The notes under the pieces were generated by a model that had not been told where the DNA came from, ran no database searches, and saw only the letters and a list, made by a program, of their open reading frames with translations. Below, piece by piece: positions 32,962 to 40,756 of a stretch of DNA of 64,000 bases; position 1 is the first letter of the stretch, and each line of letters begins with the position of its first letter. Source of the DNA: SIAJ01 sp036266155. GTDB lineage: Bacteria > Planctomycetota > Planctomycetia > Gemmatales > Gemmataceae. The DNA lies in assembly GCA_036266155.1 (NCBI GenBank), contig DATANR010000120.1, forward strand, positions 1-64,000, given 5' to 3'. A program made the position numbers and the translations under genes.

Positions 32962-33933
32962 TCAATCGGCCCCCTTCTCCACCACATACCGAAACGGATC
33001 ATTCTTCTTCCCGCTCCCCACTTGCACGATCAATTCCTGTTCCACCAGCGTTCCGAGCCAGCGGCGGATGGTGGTGAGGTCGGGGCGGGTGTGTTCGTCA
33101 GGCCAGGCCTTTTGGAGGCTGGCGGCCGTCGCGGGGCGGTCGGAGCTGCGGATCAGATCGAGCAGCGTCAGGTCGTGGGGATTGGCGGCATGCGGCGGCA
33201 GGACGTTGTAGTCGGTGCCGTCGTGGTTCAGTTCCAGCAGCAGGCGGCGCGGCGTTTCTTCGAAGCGCGAGAAGGCCACGATCCGGCGGCGGCGGTCGTC
33301 GGTCGCGGGGCTGGAGAAGTTCGTCATCTCCAGAATGATGTCCACCTCGGCGTTCAACACGCCGATGCCGCGGGCCGCCTGGCCTTCCTTCGTGTCGCCC
33401 TTCTTCGGGTGATGCAGAACCAGCACTGCCATGCCGCGGTCGGCGAGCGAACGCAATTCGGCCAGGGCCTGGGCGGCGCCGGACGCGTCTGATTCCGAAT
33501 GGCTCGGGAAGAACATCACCAACGGATCGATGGCGAGCAGGCTCAGGTTGTGCTTGGCATGCATGTCGGCGATGTGGTCGAGCAGTTGTTGCCATTGCTC
33601 GCGATCGGGCACGCCGGAGAAGGGCCGGCGCAGCATGAGGTGTTTGCGCAGTCCGAACTTTTGGATGCGCTGCCGCCAGAGGACTTTCGGCTCTTCGGAG
33701 ACGACGAATCCGATGCCTGGCCGAACTGCGAGGCCGGCGAGCGGCTGGCCCGATTGCATCGTGGCAAGGAGGATGGCCAGCAACGTCGATTTGCCGGTCT
33801 TCCACTGGCTGGTGAGGAGTGTGATGCAACCCGGCGCGAGGATGCCGTGCCAGAGCCAGTTGACGTCCGTCGCGGGGGGCATTTCGGCCATCCACTGGTC
33901 GGATATGAGCGAGCGGCGGTTGGACTTGATCAT
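32962..33933 (-). CDS. RepA/RecA-like AAA ATPase (AAA_25)
   Basis: A 323-residue ATPase. Walker A is LTSQWKTGKST (42-50), Walker B LSLLAIDPLVMF, then VLVLHHPKKG. The architecture is that of RepA/RegA-like hexameric helicases and phage or plasmid AAA_25 ATPases, with a C-terminal winged-helix-like region (TAASLQKAWPDEHTRPDLTTIRRWLGTLVEQELI). GGAG eight bases upstream of the ATG at 33933 supports this start over the upstream extension. The gene sits in a patch with gene remnants and an antitoxin, so it may be the leftover of an integrated plasmid or phage; no primase, integrase or origin is seen. Confidence 0.7.
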   Translation of the reverse strand: MIKSNRRSLISDQWMAEMPPATDVNWLWHGILAPGCITLLTSQWKTGKSTLLAILLATMQSGQPLAGLAVRPGIGFVVSEEPKVLWRQRIQKFGLRKHLMLRRPFSGVPDREQWQQLLDHIADMHAKHNLSLLAIDPLVMFFPSHSESDASGAAQALAELRSLADRGMAVLVLHHPKKGDTKEGQAARGIGVLNAEVDIILEMTNFSSPATDDRRRRIVAFSRFEETPRRLLLELNHDGTDYNVLPPHAANPHDLTLLDLIRSSDRPATAASLQKAWPDEHTRPDLTTIRRWLGTLVEQELIVQVGSGKKNDPFRYVVEKGAD

Positions 33934-34174
33934 GAGCGGCTCCGGAAATGGAATGCGATGCGATGTGATGCAGAGCAACGGCCCGAGGGGGTGTGCGTGT
34001 ATGCCGCCCACCATCTGGTGGCGGGTGAGTATGACACAGCGGGATGGGCGGATGCGAGGTCAGCAGAGCCCGCCGATCCTTGGCCGAGGCCGTTCGAACG
34101 GACGGCGACTTGCGCGTCGATTCGTGCTATCCTAATCTTCCCGCCGCGTCGGATTCACGTTGATCGAGGAGTTC

Positions 34175-37100
34175 ATGTTGCGTTCCGCGACATTGGCTTG
34201 CATCGGACTCACGGCGATCCTGCTTCACGGCAGCGGGTCGAATGCTGCGGAACCATCGGCGGCCGACGCGGAGTTCTTCGAGAAGGAAATCCGACCGGTG
34301 CTGGTGGAGCAGTGCCTGTCGTGCCACGGCAACGACAAGCCGAAGAGCGGACTGAAGCTGACGTCGCGAGCCGACCTCTTAATGGGCGGCGAGCGCGGAG
34401 TCGCGGTCGTCGAGGGCAAGCCGGACGAGAGCCTGCTGGTGCGGGCGTTACGCCACGACGGCGAACTCCGCATGCCGCCCAAGAACAAATTGAGCGACAG
34501 GCAAGTCCAAGCATTCACACGCTGGGTGAAGACCGGCCTGCCGTGGCCTACGTCGTCCTCCAAACTGGTGCCGGCCGATCGCGCGTTCAAGATCACGGAC
34601 AAGCAACGGCAATTCTGGTCTTTCCAACCGGTCAAAGCGGTCGCGATCCCAAGCATTCGCGATGCGTCCTGGGTCCGTTCGCCGATCGATGCGTTTGTTC
34701 TGGAGCGACTGGAAGCCAAGCGCATTGCCCCTGCTGCGCCGGCCGACAAGCGAACGCTGTTGCGTCGGGCGACGTTCGACCTGATCGGTCTGCCGCCGAC
34801 GCCCGACGAGATCGACGCGTTCTTGAAGGATAATTCGCCGCAAGCGTTTGCGCGTGTGGTCGACCGGCTACTGGCGTCACCACAATATGGCGAACGCTGG
34901 GGGAGACACTGGCTCGATGTCGTTCGCTATGCCGATGCACGCGATCTGATTCAGTTGCCGCCGGCCAGCGACTTTCGCGAGATCTGGCGCTACCGCGACT
35001 GGGTCGTCGAGTCGTTCAATCGCGACCTGCCGTACACCGACTTCATTCGCCACCAGATAGCCGGCGACTTATTGCCGGCGACGCAACCTGGGGGCATTAA
35101 CAAGGATGGCTTGATCGCGACCGGCATGTTGGCTCTCGCGGACTTCGTGCCCGGCGACGTCGACAAGGAGCAGATGATCGCCGACTACGTCAACGATGAA
35201 ATTGATGTTGTTGGCCGGACGTTTCTGGGGTTATCGCTGGCCTGCGCGCGCTGCCACGATCACAAGTTCGACCCGATTTCCACCGAGGATTATTACGCCC
35301 TGGCAGGCATCTTCTTCAGCACGCGCCTGGTGCCCGGCCCGGTCGCGGGCAACACACCGCTGGTGCGCGTGCCATTGCTATCCGAGTTGGAGATCAAGCA
35401 AGTCAAGGCACAAGAAGCGGCTGACAAGGCACGAAGATCGGAGATTGAGACGGAGTTGCGTACCGGCGTCGATCGCGAGTATCTGGCCCTTGTGAAACCG
35501 CTCGTCCGCGACATGACGGCCAAGTATCTGATTGCGGCCTGCGAATGTCGGAGCTCCGCGAAGGCGCCATTAGCTGAAGTGGCGAAGAAGCACGAATTGC
35601 GAGAGAGTTTGCTCGCGAAATGGGTCGAGTATCTAGCGCGAATTGAGAAGCAAGTGAATTTGCGTCGGCCACAGGCATTGCGCGATGCTGCGAGCGGCAA
35701 GCTCGCGGGCAACGAACTGCACCAGGCTGCCAAAGAGCTTCAAGAATCGATTGCCTTAGTGGCGAAGCGAATCGATGCCGAGCCATCGGGCAAACAAGCC
35801 AAGGTTCAAGCGATCCTACGCTTGCGGGCCGACGATGCGGACATGATCACGGATGCGAATGGCCGCGTGACACTCTGGCCAAATCGATGCGGACTATCTG
35901 ACGACGCAAAGCCGCCGGTTTCGGAGGTTGGACCACTGCAGGCGAGTACGACGATCAACGGTCATGCGAAACAGATCTTGCGGTTCGATGGTCGCGCATT
36001 GCTCGAAGCTCCCGGCCGGGCGCCGCCGGCCGGCGGCCTGTTCATCGTGTTCCGGAGTGCGGACAAGTCGAACGCCGGTCAACGGTTAGTCGGCTGGGAG
36101 GATGCGAACGTTGGCATGCACGGACTCGGGCTGATGCTCGATTCTGGCGGACGAATGCATGCGATCTTGCGCAACAACGGCCAGTCCGGCGATATCGTTC
36201 ACACGAGCACAAATCGCGGATTCGAAATCGTCTGCATCAACTGGGGCCCTAACGGAACGAGTCTTTCACGCGACGAAGTGGCTGTTGGCGAATCGAAGTC
36301 GATCAATGCTCTGTCGTCCGATCCGGCCATCACCGCGTTGCGAATCGGCGGACCGGGTTCGGGCGGCAGCCCGCGGTTTGTTGGCGATGTGGCGGAGGTC
36401 CGCGTTTACGATCGACAGTTAACAGACGACGAACGCAAGATGGTCCACGCGGACTTGCGGAACAACTGGTTCGAAGTCGTTCCAACGAAAGCCGATCCAG
36501 TTGATTCATTGGTGGATCTGTACCAGGAACTGCTCTCGTCGCGCGGGCCGTTCTGGGTGTCGCCGCCGGAGCGGATCAAGCTGCTTGATCCAGCGGTTCG
36601 AGGTCGTCTCGATGGTTTGGCTCTGGAACTCGATTTGCTCAAGAAGAAAAAACCCGTGGAAATCCCCGAGGCCGTCGCCGTTGGCGAGGGCGGGCCGAAA
36701 AATACACGCCACGAAGGCTTCAAGGATTCGCCCGTCTTCGTGCGTGGCGACCACAAGCGGCTCGGCAAGACGGTGCCGCGCGCCTTCCCGCAAGTGTTAA
36801 CCGGCGAACGCCGCGAACCGATCACGTCGGGAAGCGGCCGACTGCAACTCGCCGACTGGCTCGCGCGGCCGGACAATCCGCTCGTTGCGCGCGTGATGGT
36901 CAACCGCATTTGGCAGCACCATTTCGGCGAAGGATTGGTTCGCACTACGAATGACTTTGACGAACGTGGCGACCGGCCGACGCACCCGGAGCTGCTCGAT
37001 TATCTGGCCGAACAATTTGTCACCTCGGGATGGTCCGTCAAGTCGATGCATCGGCTCATCATGCTGTCGAGCGCCTATCAGCAGAGCAGCCATGCTCGTG

Positions 37101-37633
37101 CGGAACGCGTGGCGGGCGATCCGGAGAACCGCTTGCTCGGCCGATTCAATCGCCAGCGACTCGATGCCGAGGCCATTCGCGATAATTTGCTCGCCGTGTC
37201 AGGTAAACTCGATCACTCCGGCGGCGGGCCTGCATTCCCCGAAGTAAACAACCCGCGGCGCACTGTGTATCTGCTGTCGGCGCGTACTGGCGCCAATACT
37301 TCGGATTTCGGCCGGCTGTTCGACCGGGCCGATCCGGGATCAATCGTCGGCGAGCGTGGCCAGTCGATCGTCGCACCGCAGGCGTTGTTCTTTCTCAATG
37401 ATCCGTTCGTCAACGAGATGGCGGTTGCACTGGCCGCGCGAGTTGCCCGCGAGTCGTCGACAGATCCACAGGCTCGCATCGAATGGCTGTATGCGCTGGT
37501 CTTGGGTCGGCCGCCGACGTCCGCGGAACTTGAGCTTGGCAAGCAACTGCTGACGCAATCCGACAAAGCAGGCGCGTGGGAACGTTACTGCCATTTGCTC
37601 CTGTGTGCGAACGAGTTCATTTACGTCGATTGA
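34175..37633 (+). CDS. PSD1 / DUF1549 / LamG / DUF1553 exported haem protein
   Basis: A 1152-residue exported protein (signal MLRSATLACIGLTAILLHGSG). The planctomycete cytochrome c domain has CLSCH at 47-51. DUF1549 follows (TFDLIGLPPTPDEIDAF, CARCHDHKFDPISTEDYYAL). A concanavalin/LamG-like jelly roll (about 600-755, including GLFIVFRSADKSN, VGDVAEVRVYDRQLTDDERK) is inserted before DUF1553 (NPLVARVMVNRIWQHHFGEG, HPELLDYLAEQFV). The LamG insert suggests binding of a glycan substrate. The ATG at 34175 follows GAGGAG. It is followed 16 bp later by a DUF1501 gene, the usual partner. Predicted role is extracellular oxidation of polysaccharides; unproven. Confidence 0.9.
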   Translation: MLRSATLACIGLTAILLHGSGSNAAEPSAADAEFFEKEIRPVLVEQCLSCHGNDKPKSGLKLTSRADLLMGGERGVAVVEGKPDESLLVRALRHDGELRMPPKNKLSDRQVQAFTRWVKTGLPWPTSSSKLVPADRAFKITDKQRQFWSFQPVKAVAIPSIRDASWVRSPIDAFVLERLEAKRIAPAAPADKRTLLRRATFDLIGLPPTPDEIDAFLKDNSPQAFARVVDRLLASPQYGERWGRHWLDVVRYADARDLIQLPPASDFREIWRYRDWVVESFNRDLPYTDFIRHQIAGDLLPATQPGGINKDGLIATGMLALADFVPGDVDKEQMIADYVNDEIDVVGRTFLGLSLACARCHDHKFDPISTEDYYALAGIFFSTRLVPGPVAGNTPLVRVPLLSELEIKQVKAQEAADKARRSEIETELRTGVDREYLALVKPLVRDMTAKYLIAACECRSSAKAPLAEVAKKHELRESLLAKWVEYLARIEKQVNLRRPQALRDAASGKLAGNELHQAAKELQESIALVAKRIDAEPSGKQAKVQAILRLRADDADMITDANGRVTLWPNRCGLSDDAKPPVSEVGPLQASTTINGHAKQILRFDGRALLEAPGRAPPAGGLFIVFRSADKSNAGQRLVGWEDANVGMHGLGLMLDSGGRMHAILRNNGQSGDIVHTSTNRGFEIVCINWGPNGTSLSRDEVAVGESKSINALSSDPAITALRIGGPGSGGSPRFVGDVAEVRVYDRQLTDDERKMVHADLRNNWFEVVPTKADPVDSLVDLYQELLSSRGPFWVSPPERIKLLDPAVRGRLDGLALELDLLKKKKPVEIPEAVAVGEGGPKNTRHEGFKDSPVFVRGDHKRLGKTVPRAFPQVLTGERREPITSGSGRLQLADWLARPDNPLVARVMVNRIWQHHFGEGLVRTTNDFDERGDRPTHPELLDYLAEQFVTSGWSVKSMHRLIMLSSAYQQSSHARAERVAGDPENRLLGRFNRQRLDAEAIRDNLLAVSGKLDHSGGGPAFPEVNNPRRTVYLLSARTGANTSDFGRLFDRADPGSIVGERGQSIVAPQALFFLNDPFVNEMAVALAARVARESSTDPQARIEWLYALVLGRPPTSAELELGKQLLTQSDKAGAWERYCHLLLCANEFIYVD

Positions 37634-37649
37634 TCGAGAGAGCGGAGCG

Positions 37650-39053
37650 ATGCCAGATCACACCTTCCCCGCCCGACCGAATCGTCGCGAGATGTTGCGC
37701 CGCACAGGCGCCAGCTTCGGCTCGCTGGCGCTCGCGGCCATGCTTGCCGACGATGCCGCTGGGCAACAGCCAACTATCAGCAACCCTTTGTCGCCCCGAA
37801 CGCCGCACTTCCCCGCGCGAGCCAAGCGCGTGATCTTCGTCTTCATGCCCGGCGGCCCATCGCAAGTCGATACGTTCGATCCGAAGCCGACTTTGACGCG
37901 CGAAAACGGCAAACCATCGCCGAAGCTCTATCTCGGTCAGAAGCGGAACCTGCTCGCCTCACCGTGGAAATTCACGAAGAAGGGCAGCTCGGGACTGGAG
38001 GTGAGCGAACTGTTTCCGCACGTCGGCAAATGCGTTGATCAGCTCTGCATCGTGCGCTCGATGGTGGCCGACGACGTCAATCATCCAGGCGGCTGTCTGC
38101 AAATGAACACGGGCGAGCGTGTGGCGACGCGGCCGAGCATTGGGGCCTGGATCACGTATGGCCTCGGGACCGAGAACCAGAACCTCCCCGGCTATATCGC
38201 GATCGGGCCTGGACCGTTGATCGAAGGGGCTCGCCAATACGGCGCCGGTTTCTTGCCGGCGACCTACCAGGGCACGTTCGTCTCCGATTCGCAAAACCCG
38301 ATCCGCAATCTGAAGAGTGACCGCGTCGGCCCCGGTCGCCAGCGCGAGGAGTTAGACGCGTTGCGGCGTCTTAACAATCTGCATCAAGTGGATCGGACCG
38401 ACGACAGCCGGCTCAATGCCCGGATCGAATCGTTTGAACTGGCGTACCGCATGCAAGCGCAAGCTCCGGATGCGTTCGATCTGACCCGTGAAACCAACGC
38501 CGTGAAGGCGCGCTACGGCATCGATCGCAAGGAGACGGAGACCTTTGGCCGGCAATGCTTGTTGGCACGCCGATTGGTGGAGCGTGGCGTGCGCTTCGTT
38601 CAACTTTATCACACGACCGGCGGCTTCCAGCCCTGGGATCAGCACAGCGACTTGAAGGGCGGACACGCGAAGAACGCGCTGGCCACGGATCTACCAATCG
38701 CTGGCTTGATCGAAGACTTGCGTGCGCGCGGCTTGTTGGAAGATACGCTTGTGATCTGGGGTGGCGAATTCGGTCGCACGCCGACGGCGGAAGGGACCAA
38801 CGGCCGCGACCATCATCCCTACGGTTTCACGATGTGGCTGGCCGGGGGCGGCATTCGCGGTGGGATGGCATACGGCTCGACCGATGAGTTCGGCTGGGAC
38901 GCGGTTGAGAACCCCGTCCACGTTCACGATCTGCACGCGACCATCTTGCATCTGCTCGGCCTCGATCACGAAAAGCTGACCTACCGACATTCGGGCCGCG
39001 ACTATCGTCTGACGGATGTTTATGGCAAGGTCGTCAAAGCGATCATGACGTAA
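37650..39053 (+). CDS. DUF1501 protein (Tat-exported, PSD1 partner)
   Basis: A 467-residue DUF1501 protein. The start has NRREMLRRTGASFGSLALAAM, a twin-arginine-like signal. The core carries the alkaline-phosphatase-superfamily-like motifs of DUF1501: FVFMPGGPSQVDTFDPKP, VRSMVADDVNHPGG, RLVERGVRFVQLYHTTGG and the C-terminal GGEFGRTPTAEG-NGRDHHPYGFTMWLAGGG plus HVHDLHATILHLLGLDH. It is the second gene of the PSD1 pair (16 bp gap). The family is typical of planctomycetes; enzyme activity unknown. It is separated from the convergent oxidoreductase gene by a long hairpin. Confidence 0.92.
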   Translation: MPDHTFPARPNRREMLRRTGASFGSLALAAMLADDAAGQQPTISNPLSPRTPHFPARAKRVIFVFMPGGPSQVDTFDPKPTLTRENGKPSPKLYLGQKRNLLASPWKFTKKGSSGLEVSELFPHVGKCVDQLCIVRSMVADDVNHPGGCLQMNTGERVATRPSIGAWITYGLGTENQNLPGYIAIGPGPLIEGARQYGAGFLPATYQGTFVSDSQNPIRNLKSDRVGPGRQREELDALRRLNNLHQVDRTDDSRLNARIESFELAYRMQAQAPDAFDLTRETNAVKARYGIDRKETETFGRQCLLARRLVERGVRFVQLYHTTGGFQPWDQHSDLKGGHAKNALATDLPIAGLIEDLRARGLLEDTLVIWGGEFGRTPTAEGTNGRDHHPYGFTMWLAGGGIRGGMAYGSTDEFGWDAVENPVHVHDLHATILHLLGLDHEKLTYRHSGRDYRLTDVYGKVVKAIMT

Positions 39054-39115
39054 ATCGAATCCGGCCGGTGCGGACATTCGGGTTGTCGGTTAATGCCATC
39101 GTGCGGTCACGTCCT

Positions 39116-39177
39116 CGTGGCATAACATTCCGATGTTGTGCGCTCTACCAAGCACAAGATCGGAATCTTATGCCACG
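39116..39177. terminator. Long bidirectional hairpin between convergent genes
   Basis: CGTGGCATAA pairs with TTATGCCACG, then ATTCCGAT with ATCGGAAT and TTGTGC with GCACAA around a 10-base loop: about 24 pairs with small bulges in 62 bases. The shorter ATTCGGG / CCCGAAT arms lie further out. It lies between the stop codons of the DUF1501 gene (+) and the Gfo/Idh gene (-), a natural place for a shared terminator. Confidence 0.65.
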
Positions 39178-39186
39178 ATGCCCGAA

Positions 39187-40497
39187 TCAAACCTTTGGCA
39201 ATTGCCACGGATCGCGGCGCTCGCGGTCGTACCACTTCTTCACCTCCGCGGGAGCATCCACGAATGCCCAGGCTTTCGGGTCCCACTTGAATGACTGATG
39301 CGTCCAGTACGCGATGTTACCCAGGTGACAGACGGTCACCGACCGCGCCCCCACCTCCACGTCGCAGATGGGCTTCTTGCGCGAGCGGATGCACTCCAGC
39401 CAGTCGCGCTGGTGGCCGACGGACTTGTAAAGATGCACGTCCTTTTCGCCGAGCGGTTGCTTGATGATGTCGCCCGGATCGCTCGCCAGATAGCCGCGGT
39501 TCACGAAAATCTTGCCGGTCTCGCCGATGAACGCGATGCCGTTGACCTTCTTGCCCTGCTCGTACTCCTCGGCGTGAATCACCGGCACGCCATTGGAGTA
39601 GATGTACTTCAAGCCGCGTTCGGCTTTGGGGTCCCTCGGCGGAATGATTTCAACGGGGCCGGACTCGTCCATCCCCAAGCCCCACTGGGCGATGTCGAAG
39701 TGGTGGGCGCCCCAGTCGGTCATCATGCCACCGCTGTATTCGCGGTAGTTTCGCCAGTTCGGAAAGTGCGTGTGCACGCCACGCGGGGCGAGGACCGAGT
39801 TGTACGGCCGCTTCGGGGCCGGCCCCAGCCAGTTATCCCAGTCGAGGCCGGGCTCATCCTTTTCTTCCGGCAGATCGCACGGCTTGCTCGAACTACCGAC
39901 GTTCACATACACGGCCTTCAGCTTGCCGATCCGGCCGCTACGAACCAGTTCACATGCCTGGCGGAACTCGTTGCTCGAGCGCTGTTGGCTGCCGACCTGG
40001 AAGACGCGCTCGTGCTTGCGGGAAGCTTCGATCAGAGTCTTCGCCTCCAAGATCGTGAGCGTCAGCGGCTTCTCGCAATAGACGTCTTTCTTCGCGGCAA
40101 TCGCCTCGAGACTCAAGATCGTGTGCCAGTGGTCGGGACTGGCAATCACGACGGCATCGATGTCCTTGCGCGCGACCAGTTCGCGGAAGTCTGTATAAGC
40201 CGTGCAGCCCTTGTAGGTGCCGCTCTTGGTTGCGTCGGCGTACTTTTGCTCGACCGACTTCTTGGCAGCTTCGCGACGATTCGCGTCGACATCGCAGACA
40301 GCCAGGACCTGAACGTCCTTCTGGCCGAGATAGAAGCCGAGATGCCCGCGATTCATCGTGCCCATGCCGATGAACCCGAGGCCGAGGCGATTGCTGGGAG
40401 CATCTTTCTTGTCGTTGCCCAGAGCCGATCGCGACAGGATCAGCGGCAGGGACGCGGCAGCGCCGGCAACAAAGTTTCGACGAGTGATCGCATTCAT
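39187..40497 (-). CDS. Gfo/Idh/MocA-family oxidoreductase (Tat-exported)
   Basis: A 436-residue NAD(P)-dependent dehydrogenase. The N-terminus MNAITRRNFVAGAAASLPLI is a twin-arginine signal, typical for the planctomycete exported members. The Rossmann motif is LGFIGMGTMNRGHLGF, then VQVLAVCDVDANRREAAKK, the Lys-containing motif DVYCEKPLTLTILEAKTLI, and the C-terminal family domain (SGGMMTDWGAHHFDIAQWGLG). Such enzymes use sugars or cyclitols as substrate. The start at 40497 is supported by GGAAGG; the upstream open frame lacks conservation. It appears monocistronic. Confidence 0.92.
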   Translation of the reverse strand: MNAITRRNFVAGAAASLPLILSRSALGNDKKDAPSNRLGLGFIGMGTMNRGHLGFYLGQKDVQVLAVCDVDANRREAAKKSVEQKYADATKSGTYKGCTAYTDFRELVARKDIDAVVIASPDHWHTILSLEAIAAKKDVYCEKPLTLTILEAKTLIEASRKHERVFQVGSQQRSSNEFRQACELVRSGRIGKLKAVYVNVGSSSKPCDLPEEKDEPGLDWDNWLGPAPKRPYNSVLAPRGVHTHFPNWRNYREYSGGMMTDWGAHHFDIAQWGLGMDESGPVEIIPPRDPKAERGLKYIYSNGVPVIHAEEYEQGKKVNGIAFIGETGKIFVNRGYLASDPGDIIKQPLGEKDVHLYKSVGHQRDWLECIRSRKKPICDVEVGARSVTVCHLGNIAYWTHQSFKWDPKAWAFVDAPAEVKKWYDRERRDPWQLPKV

Positions 40498-40756
40498 GAC
40501 CGACCTTCCGGAGAGTAGAAGGGACAAGTGATCGCGGAGGTTACTGTATCGATCCCGAGATACAAACATTGACCGCGACAAAAGTCCAATCGCAATCCGA
40601 TCAACCACCGCTCACACGAACCGCGTGCTGGTACGAGCTAGGGCCATCAACTTCTCCGACCCGCTCGCGATCGCGGGCCTAATGCGAGAGCACGAACTCG
40701 TATAACGAGCGGACGCCGTCGCATTGCCAACTAGTTCCACACCTGGGCAGCGCGGG

